Positions 1 through 13,073 of a stretch of 64,000 bases of DNA are shown one piece after another. Below the pieces are notes generated by a model that saw nothing but the letters and a program-made list of their open reading frames with translations, did no database searches and was not told the origin of the DNA. Within the stretch, counting starts at the first letter, position 1; every line of letters begins with the position of its first letter. The position numbers and the translations under genes were made by a program. The DNA comes from Nymphaea colorata (taxonomy: Eukaryota; Streptophyta; Magnoliopsida; Nymphaeales; Nymphaeaceae): positions 22,078,535 through 22,142,534 of the forward strand of contig NC_045149.1 of assembly GCF_008831285.2 (NCBI RefSeq), given 5' to 3'.

Positions 1-298
1 CATAAGCTACTAAATCCGAACGATGATTGACAAATTGACATCTTGGGAAGCAGTCAACAAGAGAAAACACTGACTTTAAGGTCCTTGAATATGAGAACAT
101 TCCAAAACGTTCAATCTAAATAGGAATATCTTTTGCTGTCAATTAATTTATAGTGGTTAGATAACTTAGATTAACCTTAATTATAAGCGCCTAAATCCAG
201 ACTAACCATAATTATCGCTTCACATTATCCTACGTAGACTTTTCTGTCACATGTACATTGAACTTGTCGAACTGTTAGCTTAGACTTATATTATTCGG

Positions 299-349
<51 letters not shown>

Positions 350-1299
350 TTTTGACCTTTCCTTCTTTCACATGTAATTTCGTGAGCTTGCTTTAGTTTC
401 TGACCTACCCAATGAAAGATATATCTGCATTTGGATCACTTATTTGGCCGTGTTTTAACATGAACAATTGTACTATAACAGTAAAATTGCTTCATTTTTT
501 GTCTATGCTTTTTTCAAACCCTAACGTTACTGTTAACAAGGACTACATGATTCTTGTGCCTCTGATGCTTGCATAAAAGCTATACCTCAAGATCTTTTTC
601 CTTCTTCTCTGCCTTTTCTAGTATGTGAGCAGAAAGATGATGGTTAGATGTAGCCTGTAGGTACTAACTAGATTCAACCTAAATTAGGACTTTAACTATG
701 AGACCACGGCTCATGTACATGCTAGATAGGACCAACCACTTACCATATTCCGGCACTTGGAAGAGCCATCTTTTCCTTAGAGCAGAACTCGTTATTCCTA
801 GTGTACACATTGGAAGTGTCAATCTCTCCATTGCAGCGGTACTTGTTATTCTTGGTGTCGTCTCACATCCTTGTCGGACCTAACTATCCCATGACTTAGA
901 TGTCACAGAATAATCTTGGATACTAGTTTCACGGTACCCAAGTTCCTACAGGGTCATTTTATCTTGTTCTAGTTATCGCTGAATTGCAGCATAGGATGTG
1001 TTCTAATTATTCTAGCCCTTTTTCATGTATAATAGTCTATCCACATAGTGTTTTGCTTTATTGCCTTTTTCTTTTGTACTGCATTGTAACAAGATTTCTT
1101 CAATTTGGTCTTTCATTTGAAGTTTTACAGTAGATCACCATTAGATCTCTCCTATCTCTGAAGCTAATGCTCTTTTTGGATTTAATCTTCTTGAAATTGT
1201 TGCTCATCATGGGCTTCTTGAACTAGATGCTGAGGTTCTTGGAACTTTATCTGTCAACTTTCTTGCATGCCAGGTATTGATAATGCTGGTTTTTTTCAG
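1..1299 (+). other. Left edge: probable intron of the bL19 gene
   Basis: No coding exon is recognised here. The segment ends in a T-rich tract and AG acceptor directly before the bL19 terminal exon, so it is probably the 3' part of a long intron whose upstream exons lie off the window. A short open stretch at about 1140-1275 could not be assigned to any family. An AT dinucleotide run lies at 303-346. Confidence 0.45.
303..346. repeat. (AT)n microsatellite
   Basis: Uninterrupted alternating A and T for about 44 bases, seen directly. Confidence 0.95.
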
Positions 1300-1408
1300 A
1301 TACTCACCTAACATCAAAGAGATCAAGGTTGTGAGCCATAGGAAGGTTCGGAGAGCAAGGTTGTACTACTTGAGGGACAAGTTGCCTAGGCTGTCAACTT
1401 TCAATTAA
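1300..1408 (+). CDS. Organellar ribosomal protein bL19, last exon (partial gene)
   Basis: The exon encodes the C-terminal 35 residues of a bL19-type ribosomal protein, including the family signatures [11 protein letters not shown] and [20 protein letters not shown], then a TAA stop at 1406-1408. bL19 sits at the subunit interface of bacterial-type ribosomes; plant nuclear genes supply it to plastids and mitochondria, and the [15 protein letters not shown] ending is closest to what I recall of the mitochondrial copies. The exon follows a T-rich tract and AG acceptor. It starts with one base that would complete a Leu codon (CT|A) before Tyr, which matches the family's FPLY junction, so a genuine spliced exon is more likely than a processed pseudogene. 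The other exons are outside the window. Plastid versus mitochondrial targeting cannot be decided from this fragment. Confidence 0.75.
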
Positions 1409-3466
1409 GTCTGCTGCAAGAAAGGAAATGAGATCTTGCTTGAATACTGTGCCTGTTTATGTTTAGTGACAAAGTTGCATAATTTTTCATGTGTACCAAT
1501 TGCTGCTAGAGCTTCATCTCTGTCCTTGATGTTTGCCATCAACATTGATGTCTTTCCTATCACTCATTTTTCTTGTGATTGGTTAAAATTTTGCTTCTTA
1601 GATCTCTTTGACCAGTGCCACTCTGTTCTGTCCAATATGGTGTTTTGCCGGTTAGAGTTGCTTCATTTTAGCGAAAAGTTCTTGGTTTCACTCTCCCATG
1701 TCTTTCCCGCAATAGAAGAAAGCAAGCAACCTGCTGCATCCTTTGTCATATTACAAGTGGATACTAAATCATTGGCATAAAGGAACTCATGATCTCTTAA
1801 AACTTCCTTGGATAATTGGATATGCGATTCTCTGTTCCTATCCCTGTTCCCTTTTTCCTGGTTGACCGGAAATTTTTATTTCATAAAGCCTCTATTTTGC
1901 ATGTAATTGGGAATGCATTATAAAGACGAATTTTCACAAATTTGATTGGCAGCCCTCTTCGAGCACTAATGCGACGGGAAAGAGACGGAGCCATTCAATA
2001 GTGTACAAATCTTTGTACCCTTCTTTTGTATATTCTTTCTGTTGTCCTCTCTTAGATGTCTATTTTTTGTCAATGAAAAGTTGGGGTCTTTCTACGGGCT
2101 TACGTAGCAAAAACTCAGAAAATCAAAATATTATTTGGCACTTTTACAAAACTTAGAAATCTAATTCTGATTTTGGAATTTGTTAGATTATCTGAGATTA
2201 TCAAGTTGTTTAGTCCAGTGCCCTTCTGGAATAGGAATGATGCCGCCTCCGGGGCGATTTTAAGGTCTCCTAAGCATCGCGGCTTTTTAAATTGGCTGAA
2301 ATTGCTGGGACTCACGGAGGGTGCGACTTGATCTCTCTCGGCCCGTTTGCATTTAAGAAGCATGTCCAAACTAATTCCGTATACTTGTGGATGCAAGAAG
2401 CGTCCAAACGAATCATAAAGTGTACGTTTGGATTCAGTTTGTTAATTTGTTCAAGTGGCTCACCTGAGTTCTTTGACCGAACCGTGTCATGTTAATGGAA
2501 TGAGTGGTGCACTTCAACTCAATTTACTGAACTGAAGCTACTTCTTCTTGCAACCTAGTAATCAAGCTTTCTTCCGTTTGATGCAAACACCCTTTAATTT
2601 TCATAAGCAAGTCATCACAGTTGCACTTCCTAACCGCTACCACATTTTACACCAAATGAACATAAAACTCGTTTAAAAAGCTAAACTTGGGCCAACTCAA
2701 CGACGTCACAAGAAAAACTTTATTTTTCTGGGGATTTGGATACCCAAAGGGGCCAAAACCCTTCCCCTTACCTTCTTTCCCAAAAGGTTCACAACCGCAT
2801 CATCTGGACCTGGGTAAAGAACGGTACACCGGTTCCTAAGTGTGGTAGGGACCATATCGATAATTTATCAATAATTTATCTGGAGGAGAGATTTGGAGTG
2901 TTCGAAAATTCATTTGGTTCAAACGGTACAGCAAAATCTACGCTTGAAGCGCTTGAAGTCCAAATGCATCATAAACTTAAGAAACAAAAATGCAACAAAA
3001 TATTAGCCAGAATGAATGGTGGCGACAATATAGTCCAACCGTGCAAAAAGAAATCGAGAAAGAAAAATTAATGCTCTCATTATGATTTTCTTATCATGCA
3101 ACTGCTCTTCACAACCAGATTTCAAATACAGTATCTTTAATTCTCGAGCCTCTCAAAAAAAATATAACTCTAAGCGTGTATGACCACGGAAGAAAGAAAT
3201 CACCAAAAAATTTTACATACCGATACAGTATACAGGCAACCGTGCCAAGAAAAAAAACCTGTACTCAGCAAAAAGGATAACAATAGTAACCTCGGACATC
3301 TTAAACATGCTAATCATCTAGATTTTTACTATAAAGTCCGACGGAGAGGGACGGACATATCACATTATTACCGAAACTGGAGGAAGGGGAGGGTGTAAAA
3401 GAAACGGTAAAATCAAAAAGAATAAATTAAAAAGGAAGACCATAAATTAAAAAGGAAGACCTCCAA
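1409..3466. other. Intergenic / 3' flanks of two convergent genes
   Basis: This is the 3' flank of the bL19 gene and of the minus-strand WDR55 gene. Open frames at 1436-1780 (114 codons) and 2736-3071 (111 codons) have no recognised domain and no splice or codon pattern supporting them. The rest is AT-rich sequence without a feature I can name. Confidence 0.5.
3424..3463. repeat. Two tandem copies of a 20-bp unit
   Basis: Two nearly perfect copies of AAATTAAAAAGGAAGACCAT stand head to tail at 3424 and 3444, just beyond the WDR55 stop codon and so probably inside its 3' untranslated region. Confidence 0.85.
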
Positions 3467-6400
3467 CTACAAATCTGCAAAAAAGTCTGATGCTGAAGAG
3501 TTCTGCAGGCCACCCTTGTTGGCTTTTTTCTTCTTCTTCTTAGACACTGTTCAAATAAAGCAAAATTAAGATGGAGGAACCGTGAGACTTTTGAACTATC
3601 GAAGTGCACATGAAATCAGTGACATCGTTATGGCACAGAAATAGAAAGAAGGTTAAATAAAAAAAAAAAGCCACTTTCAAATGAAACAACGAGTTTCAAA
3701 CAGTTGGTTATTCAGGATCTTCCTACACAATGCTTGCAAAAAACATGTCAACGTATTTTCCAGGGAATTTTTCCTTGCACTGCATAGATGTGAAAAGGAC
3801 GATACGTATGGCAAGACTACAAACAACAAGATTGGTGTAACACGGCCATGCAGAAAAGCTGCAAGTATCAAACAGGGTAAATGCTATGTACAGTCTAGCT
3901 CATCAAGAGAAGAAATTAGTAACGTCTCCACTTCAGCTTACCTTTTGGAGCTTTAAGAGTCTCAGTGTCCACCTCCATATCATCTGAATCGACAGAAGTC
4001 CTGGACGTGCTTGGATCCTTTTGCCAATTTTCCAGTAAACATGGTAGGTCCCAGAGCTTCATTAATTCAAATCACCAAACAAGATTTCATATAATAACAG
4101 ATTAACCAGTTAAACATGCAAGAGTCATCTGAGTATGCATGTGCAGATTTCAGCTTTGCCACCTACCTTCAGCATTTGATCATGAGAAATACTACCAAGA
4201 AACTTCCTATCATGTGAAAAAGCTGCAAAATCAACTTAAAATATCAGATAATAACTAAAAAACTATTTCAGCACAGAAAAGAGCAACATATTTGAAAAGT
4301 TGAGCATACCAAGTCCTTCAATTGCAAAATCTGAATGCTCCGCAATTGGTTGAATGATTCGGTTCGGTAAGACACCAAGCAATCTAAAGGAAAGGAAGGG
4401 GGAAATGCACAGTAGGAAGGAATGTTCAATATAATCAGTATGGAAGCATGTAACTAAAAAAAATAATATCAGAACCAAGTTAACCTGATGACCCCATCTT
4501 CACATCCAGAAATTAAGGTATCTTCATCAAGCTGATGGATGAGAACTAACCATTAGCAATGTTGCCTCTCAAAGTAAATAATTAAGGATTCAAGAAAAGG
4601 TGCTGAAAAGCAATAGATAGAATGGGCAACCTCACCTTCAGCAATGTCTGCACAGAGTTTGGGTGCCCAAGGAACCTATCACTGTTCAGCAATTGCAACC
4701 AACAAATAAAATAATAATCAGGTCAAATGATATGATGATCAGGATTCCATGCATAAATCAAGAGATGCTTCATTTGAACAATCGTTAGAGGGAATCATTC
4801 AGAAACCATAATCAGATGTTATCCCACATCTCCATCACAGGTTGTAGTATGATTTGCACAACATACGTTGCAGCAGTTTCATGGCATAAATCCCCCTTTG
4901 CCTCCAAATCTCTTCTTTCAAGTATCATAGAAGGTTCAAATGAAGGTATATACTATTCTCGACAAGAATAGTAACAAAGTAGCTACATCTTTTAGATATT
5001 AAATTCACCACAAACAGCTTTGGTAAATGGCTAAAAGATTGCTGGAAAATCAAACCAAAACATTAAACAGTGTCACAAGTATATGAAAAACTGCCCAAAA
5101 ATATCACAGCCTCCGGGTTGTCCTAAGAAAAGCAAAAGTTAATCTATAAATTATCCGCAAAAAATTTTCCAACAAAGAAAAGCAGATCATCACTAACACA
5201 ATAACCTAAGAAACTTGTCCCAATCAATAATATGCAACAGACCTTTCTAAGATATAAGTTGTGTGCATCAAATAGAAGAACCAAAACATTTCTTATAAGT
5301 GGGTTGTACTTGCATAGGGATAAACAAGAAACAGCAAGGATGAGCAAGCCTAACCTGCAGTCTTCAAAATGACCCCAAGAATATAGCAAAACATCCCCAT
5401 TTTGCGCTCCACAGAGAACTTTTTTACCATTCTAATGAAAAAAGTATATAAGTGTCAGCCAATAGGCAAATTAGAAATAACAAGCCTGTAAATACAACTC
5501 AAAATCATCCTGTTTATCCACAAACAAATAGTAAGCTTCATTAAGAAAGAACCTGTTACACTGGTGTGACATCAACAAAGGAATTACAATTTGAGACCCT
5601 ACATAATCAAAATTGACAGTCAAGTGAATGACTAATACCTTCATCAGCACAACAGATAGCAGGTCACAGTCATAGCAGTCAGACCGGGATTGAACCTGCC
5701 AATGATGAATGATACCAACATAAACTCACTGACAGTTATTGCAAGAAGGAAAAGGTGGGACAATAGGAAGACAATAATAGGCGACTAACAAAATAGCTTC
5801 ACCTTATTTTTCCGAAGGTTACACACAGAGAGAGTGCCATCTCCACTGTATAAAGAAAAAAGGAAGAAAAAATACAAACAAATTATTTCTTCTCTTGAGC
5901 AAAATAAGCAAGAAACGGGGGTAGCCAAGTGAAGGCAGGGCAGACACTCATTGGCTCCTCAGAAACCCGTAGAAAACAAGACATACACATCCAAGATCAC
6001 AAAACTTACAGCAATTAATTAGGGATGACAATGACAAGATAAAACCACTTGGACATTTATTCAAAAAGAAAATATTATGCAAGTGACCAAGAAGAAGAAC
6101 AAAGAAGCCTAACCAAAAATTATTTAATCTGCAACACATCAGGGAAGAAATGGAGCAGTTACCTTGTTCCTAGCAGTTGCATGCTACCAGGAACAAAGAT
6201 CATGTCAGTAATATATTCTTCATGAGCATTAAAAGAATTGCAGCATGTGTTTTGCCGAGTATCCCATACCTGAATAAAAATAAAAACGAAACAAAAACAT
6301 GTAAAAAGAAAAAATAAACCAAAAGACGATGATTGGATCTTTTTCTGCTATAGCATAAATAAATACAGCACAAATTAAATATTTCATATCTTCCCCATGC

Positions 6401-7377
6401 AAGATAATAAATGATCCAAAACTTTTCATGCTATGAGAACACTAGAACAATTTCGCTTTTAAACATAACAATCACATTTGTAGGGTAAACTTTCACATAA
6501 GCAAAAAGACTAAGAAAACTGAACCACAATAGGTACAGAAGATTATGTGTGCCTGTTTGTATAGGTATATTTGCAATCCATTTCTTGTCTTAATCTCCCA
6601 AAAGTGGAATTCTCCAATCAAGCAACTTATTGCTTGGAGGATTCCTTGCTGTCAAAGAAATATGAAAGTTTTTTCCCAGAGCCAAATAAGGCTGCACGTG
6701 AGCTGAGTCAAACTCAAGCTTCGCTCAGCTTGTTTAATACTTGGCTGAACATCAAATCAAGCTTTACAAGCCAGCCTCAAGCTCGACCTGAAAAGTTAGA
6801 CAAAAACTCAAGCTTGACTTATTTAGGCTCATTTATTCTGCTGAAGGTTTTGGTGTAAGGCTTTACCATAAACTCCATGATTGTCCTCATCATCGACCTT
6901 GTCACCACAAAAAACCCACTTTTCCTGCCATGAGCAGAAAAGACATTGGAATAGCTAGCAAGTTTTTTGTGCATGAGAAGGTACTTGATGGGTGCACTCA
7001 CAGGAGGGAGCACAACAAATTCATCTCCCTCCCTAGCAACATTGAGCCCCAGACTGCTCTCCAATATTACAATGGTCTCAAATCCAGTTCCTTACACGAT
7101 GATGCAACAACAGCAGCATAGACAAACCCACCTATAAGGATGTCAACATGGACATTGTCGCCCTCAATATAAAGACATTTATAGTAAGAGGGAGAGAGAG
7201 AGAGGCGGGGTACTCACAATGGAGAAAACTGCCAGATGCCCAGAGATAGAGATGGGAGGAGCACACAATGCTCCTCCTCATAGAAAGAGAGAGAGAGAGA
7301 TAAGGGAATTTCAAAATTTGGTTTTGCAACCAAATTTCAATTTTCAAGAGTCTCTGTGTGTGTGTGTCTAGAGAGAA

Positions 7378-7408
<31 letters not shown>

Positions 7409-9650
7409 TGGATATAATCAAGCTCAATTGAGTCAAGTTTGTCAAACTCAAGCTCAGTTCCTTTAAGTGCTTTAATCATGTTCTCTCTTTGAGCTCAAAC
7501 AAGTCAAGCTCGAGCCAAATTTAACCTAACCAAGCTTAATCAAGTTGGGCTTGAGGAGATCGACTCAATGCCCAGCCATGGTAAATTAGCTAGCTTATGA
7601 ATGGGCCACAAAGTTGAGATCCATGATCCTCATCTGCATAAAACAATAATGCTAGGCAAGCCTAAGCTTCAAACAAGATCAAGCTTAAAGATATAATGCA
7701 TATTCTGTCAAAGTCAAAACTATTTAACTGCTGGGAAGTGGGAATAATAAGATATTATGAAACAGATCAATATTGAATAATTTAAAAAAAAAATACATGT
7801 ACCTTGATGCATCCCATGTCATCTCCTGAGGAAATAGTTGTTTCTGTCAAATTTACCAAGCGATTCACAGCATCCCTGCAACCAGGTGAGATCAAAGTAC
7901 AACTAGAGAGTAAGACACATTGAGAAAAATAATTTAAAGTGCCAAGAATATCATATTCAAAGAAGAGACGATAAACAACATGAAAATAATGCTTCCCACA
8001 CTTGCTTAAACGGAGTGATAATCGGTTACGCACTTAATAATGCAAGCAACAGACTGTCATATAACTTACCTTAGTAAGATGATTTAGCCTCTGGAAATTA
8101 AGGAATTATTTGAGCCTTTGAGGGATCAGTTTGTTTAAGCATATGAGTGACCAACTTGGAGAAGAAGGGGGAGGGAGGTCATTTTTGCAATATCTCACTC
8201 TGCTCAGGACTTTTAGACAACTAATGCTAATTGATGGTTCATGTCTGTTTCTCAATAAATTATCAACAATAGCAATGCTGGAACCCTTACATGGAACTCA
8301 AGCATTTTCCTGGAAACAGTAGCACTGTGGAATGTCCTTCCATGGGTTAAGGAAGGGACACAAGGGCCCACTATGAGTCATATGAGGTCATTAAACAGCA
8401 ATTGCTAAGGGAAAAGGCCAATTACTGCAACCATACACAGAAGATAACTTAGATAAGCTTTCTTGTTTTTGATACAAATACTTTCTAAAAAAGTGACCCC
8501 TATCATATGCACTTTTCCAAAAACGCTGATAAAAAATTAACTTATAAACAGGCTCATTTGAAGGCTAATTTAGGGTTAACTTATAGTCTTATAGTAACGA
8601 AATGGTTAAGTACCCAACATACACAACCATCATTTCTTTACCATCAAAAGGTTAGCCTCAAGCAAGTCCTTGATAAACTCAGAGGGAGACGGACAATTCC
8701 CATGGAAGTTAAGTTGGTATAGACATTGTCCATCTTGCTTACATGCTAGTATGCCAGCCCCATGATAGCAATGAAATAGGAAAATTTCAGTATGAAGGAA
8801 CCAATGCTCACAAAAAATCAGCACATATAACAAAGGAACTAAATACATCAGCTGGAAAAGTCCACATGCAGGATCTTGCCGAGCATTGCTCCATCAACTA
8901 AGTCTCAGCTTTCAATATAATAGCAGCAGAAGGTATTATGCAGTTTGCATAAAGGATACCAAAGTAAAGCAGTTTCCACTTTCCGCCAAAACAATTCAAA
9001 ACTTGTTGAGTTACCACCAGCCATGAATCCTGCGTATAACGATAAGAAAATAACAGGAAAAAGAAGAACAAGAGAGCGAAATACTCATGGGCATTCTCCA
9101 AGCGAGCAATAAGGCTCCCGGTCTCTAGATCAGTTGCAACGATAGAATGATCAGCAGAACCGGTTAACACCACTGTCAATAAAACCAACAAAAAATAAAA
9201 TAAAATAAAGAACAGATAGCTCAATGAACAAAAATAAATGCAAGTTAGATGTAAAATTGGTTGTCGGGCCCCAATTACCACTTCCAGATTTCACAAATCG
9301 GACAGCCCTGCATGACTCATCATGCACTGGAGAATCCAACATTCTGTAAAGTCCATAAAGCAACCAAATATAAATTCATACTTCTGCAAAATCCAACTAG
9401 TTCAAGCAAAAACTCGCTTGCTAGACGTTGCTACCTTTGGAGCCCTGAGTCAGCGCCGTAACGATACCTGAAACACGACAAACCAGAAACACACAAATGG
9501 TCAGAACTCTAGCTGATTGAATTGAAGAAGGGAAATCAGAGAGCGAGAAGATTACAATTGGAGATGGCCGTCGATGAGGGCAGTGGCAACGATCGGAGAC
9601 GAAGGGTGGAAGTCGAGGTCAAAGGCAGTCTCTCCCGTGTCAATCTCCAT
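3467..9650 (-). CDS. WDR55: WD repeat-containing protein 55 (WDR55-like)
   Basis: Fifteen exons (transcript order): 9556-9650, 9435-9467, 9279-9343, 9085-9172, 7803-7875, 6163-6269, 5803-5845, 5639-5695, 5355-5431, 4636-4675, 4485-4531, 4310-4383, 4167-4222, 3942-4056, 3467-3546. They join in frame to 1050 nt, 349 aa, close to the Arabidopsis protein (about 350 aa). The start is the ATG at 9650, giving MEIDTGETAFDLDFHPSS. Signatures along the protein include DESCRAVRFV, LENAHEDAV, SGDDMGCIKVWDTRQ, GDGTLSVCNLR, LLYSWGHFEDC and GVLPNRIIQPI, then a basic tail rich in Lys and the FFADL ending typical of plant WDR55. The family forms a WD40 propeller. In plants WDR55 is reported to interact with DDB1 and to act in gametophyte and embryo development; animal WDR55 is nucleolar and linked to rRNA processing. 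Several exons are very short (33-57 nt). The two largest introns (6270-7802 and 7876-9084) carry repeats. Confidence 0.95.
6690..7580. mobile_element. Candidate non-autonomous DNA element with AGCTCAAGC-rich ends
   Basis: Inside WDR55 intron 5, two segments (about 6690-6840 and 7420-7580) are dense in variants of AACTCAAGCTC and AGCTTGACTT and lie as rough inverted arms: GGCTGCACGTGAGCTGAGTC on the left faces the complement of a right end reading GGCTGGGCATTGAGTCGA. The middle holds GA-rich simple repeat. I see no target-site duplication, so the boundaries are approximate and the class is inferred from the motif-dense ends only. Confidence 0.4.
7188..7410. repeat. GA-rich and TG simple repeats
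   Basis: Several runs of GAGAGA and a short GTGTGTGT tract are interspersed over about 220 bp in WDR55 intron 5. The open frame opposite them at 7132-7479 is a by-product of the repeat. Confidence 0.85.
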
Positions 9651-10148
9651 CTTATTGTGGGTGTTTCTCGTCAACCACCTGCAAATTCCTACATCAAACC
9701 ATAAAATCATCTAAGCACCACCACCAACAAAAACCAAAGCAGACTCTAATGAGTTCAGTGCGATCTTATTCTAGTACTTGCAGGCGATGCACCGAATACC
9801 AAAGAAGATGATGACAAAGGCTCAAGCTCGTCATAGTTTTTGGCATTGAATATCATTTACACAAACTATATATTCCGCAAGGAATGAAAACGGAACAGAT
9901 AGCCCCACAAACATATATATTTTGATTGAGCAAAGCTGAAGACCCAATCGAAAGACCACTTGCACAAAATCTTTTCAGTTTTTAAATGGGAAAATCCCAG
10001 GACACAAATTTGCACCATAAATCCGAAAAATAAAAAAAAAAAGGCTACGTAGTCAAACAAGGAGGGAATTATTTAACGTGGTAAATTTACCATGGTAAAA
10101 AATGCTGAAAAAATTTACAGGATGAAATCTCTCCCTCTTCCAATCAGA

Positions 10149-11900
10149 GGCCCTGTTTGATGACATGGTATAATTTAACGTGGTAAAATTAACCTTATTT
10201 GATGCACATGGTAGTTTTTTGCAGGGTAAAATTAACCTTGTTTGATGCACAAGACAAAATATACGAGGGAACAATTTGGAAGATGACCTTCCAAATTATG
10301 ATACAGTAAAAAGCATAATCTCAGAAATTTAACCAATACAAAGGAACAAAAGCAACCGTCATCAATCAAGTTGCCATGATTCATGAAGTGAATGAGTTCA
10401 TAGAAGATAAGTAGTAGCTAACCAGATGGACGAATTGCAAGACAAATAGTCTTGGAAAAATGTAAGCACTTCATAACACGAATGTGACACTTGAACCCAA
10501 AAAAAAAAAAAATACTAAGCATAGCATAACGAAAAGTATGTCGATGTCAAAGAAGATTTATATACCCAGAAAGGTCAAAAAGATAAGAAGCAATTAAGGT
10601 GTGGTAAGAAAAAAAAGGGCTGCTAACACATCCATGATCAACTCAATTAAGTCAAAAAGGTAAGCAGCAATGAAATGATGCGCTTGCAATTACAGATAAA
10701 ATTTGCTATGAAAAACAAATGCAGCAAACAATACAACAAATAACAAGGCATCAAGGGCGAACTATAACAACTTGAGAACTTCATAGACATCGTACATAGT
10801 ATATACAGACTGACAGAAGGATGGTGTTGGTTGTGGCTCTTCTAGTTGTTGCCCATCCATGACAATCATCGAAGTCATCCTTTAAATTCAGGCTTTCGGC
10901 ATTATGGCAATTACATATGTGCAGCCAGATAGTAGAGTAGAGAGGACATTTGATGAACAACTTAGCCAGCCATGAGGAACATTTTTGGGCAACAAGGAAC
11001 AATTCATACTAAATGCTAAGCATGCAACACACCAGAATATGGACACTAAAAAGGATCTATTTGAGAAAGATGAGCTGCATTGGCTACAAAAGGATAATCG
11101 TAAAGAACCATGAGGATAAGTGTCTTTGATATTCCCTCATAAAATATCTGGAAATTTCATCCTATTCCAATGATAGAAAAACAGAAAAACCATCCCATTT
11201 GTCCGTTTGATGTTCTAGCCCTAATATCATTGTAAAATTCAACGGTAACAGAGGTAGCTGAAGTAAACACATATAGCTGTTACCAGTGAATGAGAAATCG
11301 CCACATACCTTAGTAAAGGAGCAGCCAAGAGGGAAGAACAGAAATTTCCTGTTGAAATGGTGCCTGAGGTCCTGCGTCTGAAGGAAGATAGAGCGACAGA
11401 GGAGAGGAACGACAGAACAAGAGAGCAAGAGAGGAGAGGAACGAGAGACCCAGAGAGGAGAGGGGAAGAGGCGACGGAGGGGAAAGAGGAGAGAAAACGA
11501 GATAGGCTGGAGAGAGGAGAGGCTCTGAGAGCGGACAGGAACGAGAGACCGAGAAAGGAGAGGGGAAGAGGCGACGGAGGGGAAAGACAAGAGAAAACGG
11601 GATAGGATGGAGAAAGCGAGAGAGGAGAGGCTCTGAGAGAGGAGAAGAACGACAGACCGAGAGAGGAGAGGGGAAGACTGAGGCGAAGGAGGGGAAAGAT
11701 GAGAAAACACGGATTACGGATCTCGAATAAATCCGTGGCAAAAAGTCCGCGCTCTCACCTCGAACTTTTTTACCGGGTGAAATTTATTCGGGGTATCTTT
11801 CTCCGCGTTTGATGCACTCAACAGTTACCGGGTGAAATTTGCCGCCGCCGTACAGTTTTCACCCGCTCCACGATTTTTCCCCCAATCAAACGGGGGTGCC
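10149..11900. mobile_element. Probable degenerate DNA transposon with GTTTGAT ends
   Basis: The left boundary reads GGCCCTGTTTGATGACATGG, and the right boundary, read on the other strand, GGCACCCCCGTTTGATTGGG. The motif TTTGATGCAC recurs just inside both ends (near 10200, 10243 and 11808), together with a GGTAAAATT motif on the left and a GGGTGAAATT motif on the right. This looks like an inverted-end element with subterminal repeats. I could not define a clean target-site duplication. The interior includes the minisatellite at 11383-11705. Confidence 0.4.
11383..11705. repeat. Purine-rich minisatellite, unit about 100-108 bp
   Basis: The + strand is almost pure A and G for more than 300 bp. 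A landmark AGGGGAAGAGGCGACGGAGG occurs at 11461 and again at exactly 11561, with a diverged third copy at 11669. Long Ser/Leu/Pro-rich open frames on the minus strand here and an Arg/Glu-rich one on the plus strand are products of the base bias and not genes. Confidence 0.9.
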
Positions 11901-12139
11901 AGGTGAGTTGGTAAGAGAAAAAAACAACGTACCTTCCTCTTCCTCTGAGAGAGAAGTAGGGCGAAAGAAGAGTCTGAAAAGGCTGCAAAATGGATCGGTT
12001 CTTATTTGCAATAAATCCGTGTTCATTTTTCCCAGTTGGATTTTGAACCACTGAAATAAAATCTGAACACCATATCATATTCGACTTTAAAAAATAGCTC
12101 TATATGCATTTACGTAGTCTAACTAGATGTTCTCGTGTA

Positions 12140-12143
<4 letters not shown>

Positions 12144-12175
<32 letters not shown>
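12144..12175. repeat. (AT)n microsatellite
   Basis: About 32 bases of alternating A and T. Confidence 0.95.
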
Positions 12176-12176
<1 letters not shown>

Positions 12177-12897
12177 CAAATTTGTCACATGGTACTGCTC
12201 TTACCAACTCAATTTAGAGCTGAACTCAACAGAAATCAACAAAACCAATTGGAACAATATCAAAAAGCACAAAGCCCTAGCAGTTTATGAACAAAATAAT
12301 AAACAAATACCTCAAAGATGACAAGACACAAGACGTGCTTACTAGTTGTCTTTTATAGTGAACTTGATAAAGCATTTGATTAAGTAGTGACTCGTAAGCA
12401 TATGTTTATACTTATATATACTTTTGTCAATGTTTGATATGATAACAACTGGTATTCCAATTTTAATTGGAGCCTTTCCAGTTTCCATATAAGTATAGGC
12501 AAGCCGGGTTTTCAGAGAACGATGTCTTAAAGCACCTTTTAAATGTACTTTTAGATGCAAAGCATAGTTCTTCCTAAAACCAAGTTTTGGGTATCATCCA
12601 AACAGTCCATTGAAATTATACTGTTTTGCTTGGACATCTAGTTTTAGATAATTAGATTTAAAACAAGGCAAATCAACGATGTTTTCGTATGTGAATAAGG
12701 TAAAATTTGCGGGCTTGTGTGGCCATTTGCCCACACCAGCTATAACTTAGCACTGGTCATGACTATGAGAATATCATATCAAGACTGATTCCCGCAATAA
12801 GAGGATTCTTATAAACATTCATGGTGGATGCTTCATATTAAAATTCATATAATACTCACGTATATCTCATAATAAAAAAAAAGGCTGCCTAGAGGAT

Positions 12898-13073
12898 ACT
12901 ACATGTAATTAGTTGTTGCAAAAACATAGAAAAAAGTTGCCTCAAGAGGTCTAGAATGGTTGGTTGGACCGGCAATAGTGGCTCCACTACATGTATTAGT
13001 TGTTGCAAAAACATAGAAAAAAGTTGCTTGAGAGGTGTAGAATGGTTGGTCGGACCGACAACAGTGGCGGAGC
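12898..13073. repeat. 88-bp tandem duplication
   Basis: Two copies starting ACTACATGTA at 12898 and 12986 share a long run including TTGTTGCAAAAACATAGAAA and TAGAATGGTTGGT. The copies differ by a few substitutions and small indels. The second copy runs into the GTGGCGGAGCGG motif near 13062. Confidence 0.85.

Noticed and set aside
1290-1408. bL19 piece as a processed pseudogene
   Set aside because: The acceptor tract and the exon phase (completing a Leu codon before Tyr) fit a real spliced exon; the upstream partial resemblance is too weak to argue for a retrocopy.
1436-1780. 114-codon plus-strand frame after the bL19 exon
   Set aside because: No recognisable domain and probably 3' flank; the reading does not resemble any known protein.
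2736-3071. 111-codon basic-tailed plus-strand frame
   Set aside because: No domain, no conserved motif, AT-rich codons; nothing supports expression.
11162-11741. Long Ser/Leu/Pro-rich minus-strand open frames (182 and 143 codons)
   Set aside because: They lie opposite the purine-rich minisatellite; stop-free frames are expected from the base bias, and there is no domain or splice context.
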